A stretch of 64,000 nt of DNA, taken from positions 1,054,001 through 1,118,000 of the forward strand of contig CBDAOU010000001.1 of the NCBI GenBank assembly GCA_965198185.1, given 5' to 3'. Shown here piece after piece: positions 54,488 through 63,783 of the stretch (the first letter of the stretch is position 1; the number at the start of each line of letters is the position of its first letter). The notes beneath the pieces are model-generated. The model saw only the letters and a list, made by a program, of their open reading frames with translations. It did no database searches and had not been told where the DNA came from. Both the position numbers and the translations under genes were made by a program. This DNA is from JAJECS01 sp965198185. GTDB lineage: Bacteria > Chloroflexota > UBA11872.

Positions 54488-56753
54488 TCATTGGCTCCCC
54501 GGCGATTCCTGCCGGACCAACATGACGTGATCGAGCATGAGGCGAGGACGGTCGCCAACCTCATTGTTGAAAATCTCGAGCTGCAGCTCCTTGCCGGCAA
54601 CGTCCCGCAACTGATAGACCACCATCTCAAACTCCCGCCAGTTGTCACCACGCCAAACGGCCACCTCTTCCCCGTCGGCGAGTAAGCGCATGCCAACGTC
54701 GTCATGAGGTTCGCCAGCGATCAGAAACATCAGGTATTGATCTTCCCTGGCGGTAAACGTCGGGGAGTAGGCCTGGCCGCTGCGCTCCCACTTTCCCGGA
54801 TAGTAGGTCGTTAGGAATCCCGGGCCAACGTGACCGAACACCGGCAACCAGAGACCATAGAATACTATGTCTTTATTGTTCGACACGGCCTTATGGTCGC
54901 TCTTCCAACCATCTAGACCAGTCTCAAACTGCCCGATAAACTGTTCGCCTACGAAGCGCGTATCATCGACAACCAGACGGTTCTCTTCAGGAATCGTTTG
55001 CGAAAAGCGACTTTCAGATCGCAGGTCCAGACCCGCAAACTGTTCGTTGACCCATTGATGGTCGGCCGCATCAAATGGCATCCACAAGCTCGGACCCACC
55101 TTCACGGAATAGTTGGCTCTGGCCAGCGCTTCCAATTCGCTTGACGTGGCGCCGCCGACACGAAAGTTGACGCCGCTACGCTGAAGATAGCCGGCAGGAG
55201 GCCAGCGATCGTGCGCGATGCGGCGGTCGTTGTTCGAATGAACGATAGGGTTGCGTGCTACTGTCGCGTCAGTTAGCCCAAGTATATCGATCACCCGCAA
55301 GTCTGGAGCGTAATATGATTTGATACCGATCGTACGCATATCCATCACAGCATCGGTTGGAATCACGCCGCGCTCGGCGTTTATGTATGGCTGCCACTCT
55401 TGCAATTGATAATCGGCGGACTCACGATGGATCGCAAAACTTGCGCCGACGGCATGGCGGAGCGACAGCCCACGCATATCGTTGGAAATGGCGACGAGCG
55501 CCGGCATCGCGGGCGCCGCCAGCAGCCACCCAGCGCTTTCTTCATCTAGCTCGATGTGCCCAGTGTGACCAAGTTTGACCGTAGCGGCACCTTCAAAGAA
55601 AAGAGCTGCCTGAATTGCGCTGGCATAAAAGAGGAGCGGTACGAAGAATACGATCGCCAGCGCCCGTCCGCCGACGCACCGCAGCCGGCGAGAACCCGTC
55701 TTCAATACGGCGGAGAGCCCCCCGCCCAACCGCGCAACGCCCTGGGCCGCCGGCACCGCCAACAACGGCCAATAGTAGTCCAGGGGCCGGTATTCGAAGT
55801 GGTCGCCACCGATTTCGAGCATGTAGACCAGGTGAATGCCGACGAGCAACAGCACGAGGGCATGGATCCCATCCCGGTGCTCCCGCCAGCGGCCGCGCAG
55901 CGCCACGTATGCGAGCGGAATCAGCAGATACAGCCCAGTCTCGATCGCGGCAGCCGACAAATACCGATATCCCGATTCGTACCACGGGCCTACGTGCTTC
56001 GCGTAGTACGTATTCGGCAGCCATTCGCCGTAGTAGCGAAAGCGCGCGAGAAAGTGGCCGCCAATCAGGACGACGAAGGGGCCAGCCAGCGCCAGCGTCC
56101 CGCGCCAGTCCAACAGCCGATCCCTGAGCGCGCGATGCACCACGAACCAGCCGACGCAGCAGGCGGCCAGCAGCAGGCCTTCGGGCCGCGTCAAAGCGGC
56201 GGCGGCCAGGCTTAGCGAGGCCGCGGTCAGCCCCCAGCGATTGGCGCCGAACACGCTCAGGCCGGCCACCGCGACGAGGGCAAAGAAGGTGAATTGGCGC
56301 GTCTCCAGGCCGCCGCCCGCGGTCCAGACGGCGAAGGTTGCGCTGCTGCAGACCAACCCCAGCGCCATCCAGGCAATCAGTCCCCGGTGGCGCAGGAACG
56401 GCATCCGCGCCACCCACCACAGCATCACGGCAATGGTGCCGACGGTGTAGATGACCGACAGCCAGTTGGCGACGTGCTCCGGCCGGATGCCGAGCACGCG
56501 CCAGATTGCGGCGAGCTCCAGAATCGGTCCACAGGAAGTTGGTGTAGCCCTCCACGTACTCGCCGGGATTGAATACCAAGCCGTGCCCTTCGAGCAGGTT
56601 GCGGACATAGCGAAAGCTGATGAAGGCGTCGTCGGTGATGAACCACCCAACGCTGGTCAGCCATCCCAGCAGGGCCAACCAGGGGAGCAATAGCAGCGCG
56701 GCAAAGATCTGGAGCCTTCGCCGTGCTGGCACAAGCCTGCGCACGGTATTCAT
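54488..56753 (-). CDS. GT-C-type glycosyltransferase (arabinosyltransferase AftB-like), one frameshift
   Basis: The N-terminus (ATG 56753) has a membrane helix and the GT-C first loop WFITDDAFISFRYVRNLLEGHG, with the acidic DD and FNPGEYVEGYTNFLW. After a frame break at about 56528-56535 the rest continues from ILELAAIWRVLG through some nine helices to a soluble C-terminal half (about 400-755) with NNDRRIAHDRWPPAGY and a jelly-roll-like end. The protein would be about 755 residues. The 3' half (about 54.8-55.6 kb) has visibly lower GC than its surroundings. The acceptor and sugar are unknown. Confidence 0.75.
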
Positions 56754-56822
56754 AGAGTCGCGTACGTCGGTGGCAGGGGACCGCACGGGGCTAGCATGAA
56801 TTTGGTTTCGTGCCTGGAAAGT

Positions 56823-56928
56823 CCTGCCGCAGCACGGCGCGGATGACGACATAGCCGACGGCGGCGAGTCCAACTGGTTCCGCCGCCGGTGGCAGGAGGC
56901 CGGGGATCACCGCCGGGTCAATGGTCAA
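56823..56928 (-). pseudogene. 5' fragment of a GT-C gene paralogous to the one at 54337
   Basis: Reading from a TTG at 56928: TIDPAVIPGLLPPAAEPVGL, then AAVGYVVIRAVLRQ. The N-terminus of the gene at 54337 reads TIDPTVVPGLLLIAAEFAAL, then AAVGYVIVRAVLRQ. The match ends abruptly at about 56823. The 616-base stretch 56754-57369 holds this fragment, the 28-bp element at 57041-57068 and no intact gene. It looks like debris from a former tandem copy. Confidence 0.75.
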
Positions 56929-57040
56929 CGCCGCGTCCTCCGTGTCCCGGCTCGGGCTTGCCACCGCGCGACCCGAGCTTGGAATCCGCGCATTGTAGGT
57001 GCGGATGACGCCGCCACGTATGGCGAGCTAAGGGTGAGCA

Positions 57041-57068
57041 GGCCTCGCGCCGTCGGTTCTGCGGTAGC
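57041..57068. repeat. Second copy of the 28-bp dehydrogenase-end element
   Basis: This is identical over 28 bases to 51413-51440, but the sequence before and after is unrelated to the dehydrogenase gene. It lies 113 bases from the GT-C fragment. Together they suggest that a neighbourhood like 51.4-54.3 kb once existed here. Confidence 0.75.
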
Positions 57069-57369
57069 TCCTAGGATCACCGACCGGCGGGTTGCCCCAT
57101 CGGTGTTTGGTCTGGTTGCTCGGTGGGAGAGTGTCAGGGTGAGGGCGTCTCTGCCTGCTTCAGGGACACACCTGAAGTCGTGACCCGTATCAAGTTCCGG
57201 GCGAGCTCTTCGCCAGAATGACAATTGCAGATGATCTACATGAATCTCCCTGCTGGCGAAGATAGAGATGGAAGTCAGCGGCAGCCACGCTAGGCGGGGC
57301 CCTTCAGCCACCGTGCGAGACAGCTAGAACGGGAATGCGGCGGCTGACGGCGCTTATCGACCTATGCGG

Positions 57370-58944
57370 TCAAGCCAGCTGCACGGGCGCAACTACCGCC
57401 AGGAGCGTCAGAGTGACGAGGCTAGCGGTGATAAGGGCGCTGTTGAAAGCGGCAGGCCAAAAGAAGCCACGCCAGAACTGCTGCTTGGGGCCTGTCGAAA
57501 GTCCGCGCCACGCAGCGACGACGATTAGCACCCATATGAAGATGTGCACGGTCACCTCACCGAGCCACAACCAGTGTTGCGGCTCTTGCCCAAGCAAACT
57601 CTCGATGAAGTGGCCGTGCGAAACGATCCGCATGGCTAAATCATCCCCGTAAGGTGTCGGTGCGCCGCTAACCAAAGCTTCCCCGGCGGGGTGCACGTCG
57701 CTCCCAGTCAGCCCCAGGAACACATAGGGCAATTGACCACTCAGGATCCCGACCGCAAGCGTGTAGACCTTGCCGCGGCTGTCGGAGATTGGGTCGAAGT
57801 GGAAGGCGGCCGTGGCGTTGCTGTGGCGCCGGGCATCGACGGTGGTCCGACTCTCGCGGATTGCGACGTCCGACCCTTCAGGCGTCAGTCGGGCGAAGAT
57901 CTCGGCGCTCTCCGGAGTAGAGTCAACAAAGGCCCACACGTCGATACGCCGGAGATAATCATGCCTCGCGCGGAACGGCTGCTCGACAAGCGTGATGGGC
58001 CCCGTATAGGACCACGGGCGGGCAATACTAGAGCGGCTGTCCTCGAGGATATGCCATGCCACCAGCAAAAAGGCGCTGGCGACTAGCAACACATCGACTG
58101 CGGCTAGCCTTCTCCCAACGACGTCGCGTCGGGGCGATGGGACCGGTTCTGGCCGCGCCACCAAGACCTCGATCAGGATCACGATCAGGGTGGCGCCACC
58201 CATGATTTCCGCCCCTTCTTCGGTGAAGTACGCCCAGTAATGGGGTGGAAGACGGAACAATTCGACCAGGGGTGTCTGACGAACCAAATCAGCATCCTGG
58301 ACGACGGCCCCTATGAGGAGGACGGCTGCCAGTCCCGTGAGTAGCTGGCGCGCTGGGTGCCCGCGCTGCGCGGACCATAGGACCCACCCCGCCGCCAGCA
58401 GCGGAACGGCCATCAGCGGCGCAACCGCGACTACCCAGCGGCTGAGCCCGGGCACCGCCTGGAGGTACGGCAGCGATTGCATAAGGTCGTTGCCGATCGC
58501 ATACTTCCAACTTGCGAAATCCTCGAAGGCAATGAGCGAAGCCACCAGCGTCACGCTCAGCCAGCCAATGACCCGGGCCCACCGCCGCAGACTCAGAGGA
58601 CCAGGGCGGAGCAGTTGGGCCAGTCCAAGAACCGCGACGGCGCCCCACACGACCACGCTGTAGGTGTTGGCCCACGTTCCCTCGCTATCGGCCCACAGCT
58701 GCCCAATCCACTCTGCTCCCGGATCTATCAACTCCAAGTGATTCGCGTCAGCCGCTGGCAGCAATACCAGGGCGAGGTTCGCGGCCAGGAATCCGGCCAG
58801 CAGCCGGGCGCGGGCGCGCGGGCTGATCGTGGGGCACCACCGAGCGAGGCGCTTGACGAATGACCGAGCGCTGCCTGAATAATCGGTCGGCGAACGGCGT
58901 TCAGTACCGCAAAACATTTTCACCATTTCCATTGTGCACACCAT
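57370..58944 (-). CDS. Polytopic membrane protein, unknown function
   Basis: This 524-residue protein has about ten hydrophobic segments: one near the N-terminus (about 46-64), a cluster at about 90-220, two more at about 245-300, then an extracytoplasmic stretch (about 310-430, YLRRIDVWAFVDSTPESAE ... AFHFDPISDSRGKVYTLAVG) and two C-terminal helices. No conserved catalytic motif is apparent. The start is uncertain among several Met codons near 58944. It is unlike the GT-C proteins next to it. Confidence 0.7.
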   Translation of the reverse strand: MVCTMEMVKMFCGTERRSPTDYSGSARSFVKRLARWCPTISPRARARLLAGFLAANLALVLLPAADANHLELIDPGAEWIGQLWADSEGTWANTYSVVVWGAVAVLGLAQLLRPGPLSLRRWARVIGWLSVTLVASLIAFEDFASWKYAIGNDLMQSLPYLQAVPGLSRWVVAVAPLMAVPLLAAGWVLWSAQRGHPARQLLTGLAAVLLIGAVVQDADLVRQTPLVELFRLPPHYWAYFTEEGAEIMGGATLIVILIEVLVARPEPVPSPRRDVVGRRLAAVDVLLVASAFLLVAWHILEDSRSSIARPWSYTGPITLVEQPFRARHDYLRRIDVWAFVDSTPESAEIFARLTPEGSDVAIRESRTTVDARRHSNATAAFHFDPISDSRGKVYTLAVGILSGQLPYVFLGLTGSDVHPAGEALVSGAPTPYGDDLAMRIVSHGHFIESLLGQEPQHWLWLGEVTVHIFIWVLIVVAAWRGLSTGPKQQFWRGFFWPAAFNSALITASLVTLTLLAVVAPVQLA

Positions 58945-58975
58945 TGAGGCGTGGGGCCGGGTGCGGTGTTCCTGC

Positions 58976-58995
58976 GGCCTCGCGCTGTCGGTTCT
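58976..58995. repeat. Third, shorter copy of the dehydrogenase-end element
   Basis: GGCCTCGCGCTGTCGGTTCT differs at one position from the first 20 bases of 51413-51440. It lies in the non-coding space between the leftward membrane protein and rpsO. Confidence 0.6.
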
Positions 58996-59103
58996 CAGCG
59001 CCCGATGACGGTGCGGTACACTTGCCCTGAGCTACGGGCGGTGTAGCTTCTGTCTCGGTATGTGCGCCTGATTTTGGCGCCAACGATATCTTCTGGAGCC
59101 TAC

Positions 59104-59376
59104 GTGGAGTTCGTTTCGCCCAAACGCGAGCAGGTCGACGCGTTGCGCCTGCACAGTGACGATACGGGCTCAGCCCCCGTGCAGATTGCCGGACTGAGCG
59201 CGCGGATCGAGGAGCTCACCGAGCACCTGAAGCAGCAACGGGGCGACAAGCACACGCGCTACGGGCTGCTGCGCATGGTGGGGCGGCGGAGCCGCTTGCT
59301 CAAATACCTGCGGCGCACACAGCCCGAGACCTACCGCGAGGTGATCACCACCCTTGGTTTGCGGGTGCGCCAATAG
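59104..59376 (+). CDS. rpsO: 30S ribosomal protein S15
   Basis: This 90-residue S15 has the usual length and the conserved rRNA-binding pattern: DTGSAPVQIAGLSARIEELTEHLKQ (split in two, about 19-43), then RGDKHTRYGLLRMVGRRSRLLKYLR. It starts with GTG 59104, with GGAG 7 bases upstream. It is placed directly before pnp, as in most bacteria. Confidence 0.93.
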   Translation: MEFVSPKREQVDALRLHSDDTGSAPVQIAGLSARIEELTEHLKQQRGDKHTRYGLLRMVGRRSRLLKYLRRTQPETYREVITTLGLRVRQ

Positions 59377-59535
59377 TCGCGGGCTCGGATTGCCCTCGGC
59401 GCGCCGCTCCGGAAATCCCTTTCTCATGGTCCTTGGCCCCCGGTTCATCGTCGAAGCAGCACCGACGGGCCTCATGTACTTCGCTTCGGCATAGTTCGGC
59501 GGGTCGAATTTCGCGGACGAGCTAAGAAACGAGCC

Positions 59536-59551
59536 GGCAACTCCGGTTGCC
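59536..59551 (+). terminator. Weak hairpin between rpsO and pnp
   Basis: GGCAAC (59536-59541) pairs with GTTGCC (59546-59551) around a 4-base loop, followed by CCCTCCTTTCTT. In other bacteria the rpsO-pnp space contains a partial terminator and a site where PNPase controls its own message. The weak structure here could play that part. Confidence 0.35.
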
Positions 59552-59599
59552 CCCTCCTTTCTTCGCTTGTTCCGCCGGCCCGCCTGGGAGACGTGCGAT

Positions 59600-61816
59600 A
59601 TGCACAGAGTTGAGACTCAGCTGGGGGGACGGACCTTCAGCCTTGAGACCGGCGAACTGGCCGGTCAGGCGGACGGCTCGGTGGTGGCGCGCTACGGCGA
59701 CACCACCCTACTGGCGACGGTTGTCTGTTCCAGCCCCCGCCAGGGGCTGGATTTCTTTCCGCTCCAAGTCGAGTTTGAGGAGCGGGCGTATTCGATCGGC
59801 CGCATTCCGGGCAGCGTGTTTCGCCGCGAAGGACGGCCGCCGCTGTCGGGCATTCTCGCCGGACGGCTCGCCGACCGCTCCATCCGGCCGCTATTCCCGG
59901 ACGGCATGCGCAACGACACGCAGATCGTGTTGACGCTGCTCACGCACGACGGCGAGAACGAGCCGGACGTCATGGGAATCGTCGCCGCCTCGGCCGTGGT
60001 GACGCTCGCCGGCCTTCCCTTCGATGGTCCCGTGGGCGCCCTGCGCGTGGGCTTGGACGGCGACGAATTCGTGGTCAATCCGCCCGCCGATCTCGAGGGC
60101 CCGGCTCCGGCGCTTGATCTCGTCGTCGCCGGCACGCGTGAGGGCGTGGTGATGCTCGAGGCCGGAGCGCAGGTCGTGCCGGACGACACGGTGGTGCGCG
60201 CCATCAACTGGGGACAAGAGCAGCTCCAGTGCCTGGTCGACATCCAAACGCAGCTCAAGGACCTCGCCGGCAAGCCGGCGCGCGAGCCGTCCATCAGCAA
60301 GCCTTCCGCCGAGCTGCACGAGGCCATTGCCAGCGGCTACGGGTCGCGAATTAGCGACGCGGTCCGGGTGATGGATGGCGCGGAGCGCAAGCAGCAGCTC
60401 GGGGCGATCGCCGAGGACGCCGTGACGGCGCTCGGCGACGCGCACGAGGCCGGGGCGATCGACGACGCCATGCACGACGTGGAGTCGGAAGCCGTACGCG
60501 CGCTGATTCTGAACGAGGGCATTCGCCCGGACGGACGCGCTGAATCCGCATTGCGCGCGCTGTCGGCGCGCGTGGGCGTGCTGCCGCGCACCCACGGCAC
60601 GGGCCTGTTTCAGCGCGGCGAGACGCAGGTGCTCTCGGTGACCACGCTCGGCACGCCGCGCGACGTCCAGCGCATCGGGCTGACGGACCTGGAAGCCCGC
60701 GCGCAGCCCAAGCGCTACATCCATCACTACAACATGCCGCCCTTTGCCAGCGGCGAGACCGGACGGCTGGGGTCACCGCGCCGCCGCGAGATCGGCCATG
60801 GGGCGCTGGCGGAGCGCGCCATCGTTCCCGTGCTGCCGGAGATCAAGGACTTCCCATACACCATCCGCGTGGTGTCGGAGGTGCTGTCGTCCAATGGGTC
60901 GACGTCCATGGCGTCAACCTGCGGCAGCACGTTGAGCCTGATGGACGCCGGGGTGCCGCTCAAGGCCCCGGTCGCCGGGATTTCCATTGGCCTGATTGCG
61001 GGCGACGATGGCCGATTCGTGGTCCTCACCGACATCCAGGGCGCCGAGGATCACTTCGGCGACATGGACTTCAAGGTGGCGGGCACGGCCGAGGGCGTCA
61101 CCGCGGTTCAGGTCGACATCAAGATCAACCGGCTCACCCCCGAGATGATCGAGGCGGTCGTGCAGCGCGCCCGTGAAGCGCGGCTGCAAATCCTGGACGT
61201 GATGCGCGTGAGCATTGCCGAACCCCGCTCCGACGTGGGCGAGTTCGCGCCCAAGATCACGCAAACCTCGATTTCACCGGACAGCATCGGCGCCGTGATC
61301 GGCCCGGGCGGCAAGATGATCCGCCGGCTGGAGGCCGAGACCGGGGCCAGCATCGACATCGAGGAGGACGGCACCGTCACCGTCGGCGGGGCCACCCGCG
61401 AGGGCACCGACCGCGCCGTCCAGATGATCAAGGACCTGACGGGCGAGGTCGAGATCGGCCGCAAGGTGTTGGGCAAGGTGACGCGTATCATGAACTTTGG
61501 CGCGTTTGTCGAGATCGTGCCCGGCAAGGAAGGCCTCGTCCCCATCAACGAGTTGGCCGAGGAGCCCGTCGGCTCCGTGCACGATGTCGTGTCCGAAGGC
61601 GACGACATCATGGTGATGGTGGTGGAGGTCGATCACCTGGGCCGCATCAATCTGTCGCGGCGCGCGGTGCTGCAAGAGCTGACACCCGCCGAGACCCTAG
61701 CCTCGGCACCGCCGCGGCCCGGGCGCGACGGTCCGCGCGGCGGCGGTCGCCGCGACGGACCGGGCGGACGCGGCGGCGGTCGCCGCCCCCAGCGCGGCGG
61801 TCGCAGGTTCGACTAG
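59600..61816 (+). CDS. pnp: Polyribonucleotide nucleotidyltransferase (PNPase)
   Basis: This 738-residue 3'-5' phosphorolytic exoribonuclease of the RNA degradosome type has two RNase PH-like domains (GRTFSLETGELAGQADGSV; RPDGRAESALRALSARVG, with FQRGETQVLS and GEVLSSNGSTSMASTCG-like catalytic stretches), a helical linker, a KH domain (GAVIGPGGKMIRRLEAETGA, about 564-583) and an S1 domain (GKVTRIMNFGAFVEIVPGKEG). The tail after about residue 700 is Arg/Gly-rich (RRDGPGGRGGGRRPQRGG), an RGG-box-like RNA-binding extension. ATG 59600 matches the family start. Confidence 0.95.
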   Translation: MHRVETQLGGRTFSLETGELAGQADGSVVARYGDTTLLATVVCSSPRQGLDFFPLQVEFEERAYSIGRIPGSVFRREGRPPLSGILAGRLADRSIRPLFPDGMRNDTQIVLTLLTHDGENEPDVMGIVAASAVVTLAGLPFDGPVGALRVGLDGDEFVVNPPADLEGPAPALDLVVAGTREGVVMLEAGAQVVPDDTVVRAINWGQEQLQCLVDIQTQLKDLAGKPAREPSISKPSAELHEAIASGYGSRISDAVRVMDGAERKQQLGAIAEDAVTALGDAHEAGAIDDAMHDVESEAVRALILNEGIRPDGRAESALRALSARVGVLPRTHGTGLFQRGETQVLSVTTLGTPRDVQRIGLTDLEARAQPKRYIHHYNMPPFASGETGRLGSPRRREIGHGALAERAIVPVLPEIKDFPYTIRVVSEVLSSNGSTSMASTCGSTLSLMDAGVPLKAPVAGISIGLIAGDDGRFVVLTDIQGAEDHFGDMDFKVAGTAEGVTAVQVDIKINRLTPEMIEAVVQRAREARLQILDVMRVSIAEPRSDVGEFAPKITQTSISPDSIGAVIGPGGKMIRRLEAETGASIDIEEDGTVTVGGATREGTDRAVQMIKDLTGEVEIGRKVLGKVTRIMNFGAFVEIVPGKEGLVPINELAEEPVGSVHDVVSEGDDIMVMVVEVDHLGRINLSRRAVLQELTPAETLASAPPRPGRDGPRGGGRRDGPGGRGGGRRPQRGGRRFD

Positions 61817-61825
61817 GACCGACGA

Positions 61826-62609
61826 ATGCTCCGAGTAGCCGTACTTGGCTCGAGCGGCCGAATGGGTCAAGCGGTCGTGGCGGCCGTGGAGGGCGCCGAC
61901 GACCTTGAGCTTGTCGCCCGGATCAACCGGGTGCCGTCGCCGGGGAACGCCCCGTTCTTCACGGCGCTCGCCGAGGCCGTTCACGCGATCTCGCCCGAGG
62001 TCGTGGTGGACTTTTCGGTTGCGGACGCCGCGGCGGCCCATGCGCTGGAGGCGCTGGACGCTGGCGTGTCGCCCGTCATCGGAACGACCGGGATGTCGGA
62101 CGCTCAGGTGGGAGCCATCCGCGAGCGCGCGGACGCCACGGGCATCGGGGCGTTGATTGCCCCGAACTTCGCCATCGGCGCCGTGCTGATGATGCAGATG
62201 GCCGCGCTGGCGGCTCCGCACCTGGACAGCGTCGAGGTGATCGAGCTGCATCACGACCGCAAGCGCGACGCGCCCTCGGGAACGGCGGCGCGCACCGCGG
62301 AACTCATCGTGCGCGCCCGCGGCGGGCGGCCAGCCGAGGACGCCGCCACCGAGGCCTTCACGCTGGACGGCGTGCCGCGGCGGCGTGCGCAACGGGGTGC
62401 GGGTGCACAGCGTGCGGCTCCCGGGTCTGGTGGCGCATCAGGAAGTGATATTCGGCGGGGAGGGGCAGACGCTCACAATCCGCCACGATTCGACCAGCCG
62501 GGAGTCGTTCATGCCCGGCGTTTTGCTGGCCGTTCGACGGGTGCGCGGGTTAAGCGGCCTGGTCGTCGGCCTGGAGCACTTGCTCACAAGCTCCGAGGGA
62601 GAAGCCTAA
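61826..62609 (+). CDS. dapB: 4-hydroxy-tetrahydrodipicolinate reductase, one frameshift
   Basis: DapB reduces HTPA to tetrahydrodipicolinate in lysine/diaminopimelate synthesis. The N-terminal part has VAVLGSSGRMG (4-14), VVDFSV, GTTGMSD and the catalytic ELHHDRKRDAPSGTA (about 143-157). The C-terminal part (VRVHSVRLPGLVAHQEVIFGGEG) is in another frame after a missing base at about 62378-62384, within GCCGCGGCGGCG. It ends TAA 62607-62609, overlapping the asd start (TAATG). As this gene is normally essential and its operon is intact, I favour a read error. Confidence 0.85.
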
Positions 62610-63649
62610 TGTCGGCGGGATATGCGGTGGGAGTGATCGGCGCCACGGGCGCCGTTGGCCGCGAGTTCTTGGGCGTGATGGAGGAGCGCCGCTTCCCGGT
62701 GCGCGAGCTGCGGCTGTGGGCCAGCCCGCGCAGCCGCGGGCGGCAAATCGAGTTCAACGGCGACGCCCATACCGTCGAGGCGCTCGACGACGCCGTGTTC
62801 GAGGGACTCGACTTCGTGCTGATTTCGGCGTCGGGCGACGTGAGCCGCGCCCAGGCCCCGCGCGTGGCGCAGGCCGGGGCGCTGGCCATCGACGACAGCT
62901 CGGCCTTTCGCTATGACGACGCGGTGCCGCTGGTGGTGCCCGAGGTCAACGCGGAGGACATCGCCTGGCACCAGGGCATCGTGGCCATTCCCAACTGCTC
63001 CACGACGCCGATCGTGCAGGTGCTGGCGCCGCTGCATGCGGCGAACCCGCTGCGGCGCATCATTGCGGATACCTATCAGTCGGTCTCAGGAGCCGGCGGA
63101 CGGGCCATGGAAGAGCTGGGTGAGCAGACGGCCGCCCTCGCCCGCGGCGAGACGCCGGCGGTTGATCCGGACGTCTTCCCGCACCAGATCGTCTCCAACC
63201 TGATTCCATCCATCGACTCGCCGCGTGACGACGGCTACTCCAAGGAGGAGTGGAAGGTCTCGGCGGAGTCGCGCAAGATCATGCACCTGCCCGATCTGGC
63301 CGTGTCGGCTACCTGCGTGCGGGTGCCGGTGTTCCGGGCCCACGCGGCGGCCGTGCACGCAGAGTTCAGCGAGCCTTTCGATGCCGCCGAGGCGCGCGCG
63401 ATTCTGGAGGACGTGCCCGGGGTGTGCGTGGTGGACGATCTGGCGGCCGACCAGTACCCCATGCCGTCGGACGCGGCGGGCAACGACACGACATGGGTGG
63501 GACGGATTCGCCAGGACATGTCGCACGCGAACGGCCTGGTCTTCTGGGTGGTGTCGGACAACCTGCGCAAGGGCGCGGCGACCAACTCGATTCAGATCGC
63601 GGAAGCCGCCATTGCGAATCGCTGGTTGAAGCAGGCACAGGCGGCGTGA
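62609..63649 (+). CDS. asd: Aspartate-semialdehyde dehydrogenase
   Basis: This 346-residue enzyme reduces aspartyl phosphate to aspartate semialdehyde, the branch point to lysine, threonine and methionine. It has VGVIGATGAVGREFLGVMEER (two parts, 6-26), the catalytic cysteine in IPNCSTTPIVQVL (about 128-140), YQSVSGAGG, SKEEWK and VRVPVFRAHAAAVHAEF with the active-site His. The ATG overlaps the dapB stop by one base. Order dapB-asd-dapA is consistent with a lysine operon after pnp. Confidence 0.93.
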   Translation: MSAGYAVGVIGATGAVGREFLGVMEERRFPVRELRLWASPRSRGRQIEFNGDAHTVEALDDAVFEGLDFVLISASGDVSRAQAPRVAQAGALAIDDSSAFRYDDAVPLVVPEVNAEDIAWHQGIVAIPNCSTTPIVQVLAPLHAANPLRRIIADTYQSVSGAGGRAMEELGEQTAALARGETPAVDPDVFPHQIVSNLIPSIDSPRDDGYSKEEWKVSAESRKIMHLPDLAVSATCVRVPVFRAHAAAVHAEFSEPFDAAEARAILEDVPGVCVVDDLAADQYPMPSDAAGNDTTWVGRIRQDMSHANGLVFWVVSDNLRKGAATNSIQIAEAAIANRWLKQAQAA

Positions 63650-63783
63650 GGTAGGCGCGGCCGGGATAGGGCGGACCCTAGCGGGGACGCCGCCGTGGTC
63701 GCGGGTACAATTCCGGGCGGGGTCGCGTGCGTGGTGATCGCACCGCGCCGGAGGCTTGAACCAGCCTCGCAGGGGAGAATGCC

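Noticed and set aside
61826..63649. A natural DapB-Asd fusion protein of 607 residues
   Set aside because: The open frame linking the two exists only because of the dapB frame break; the correct dapB C-terminus lies in another frame and ends in TAATG at the asd start.
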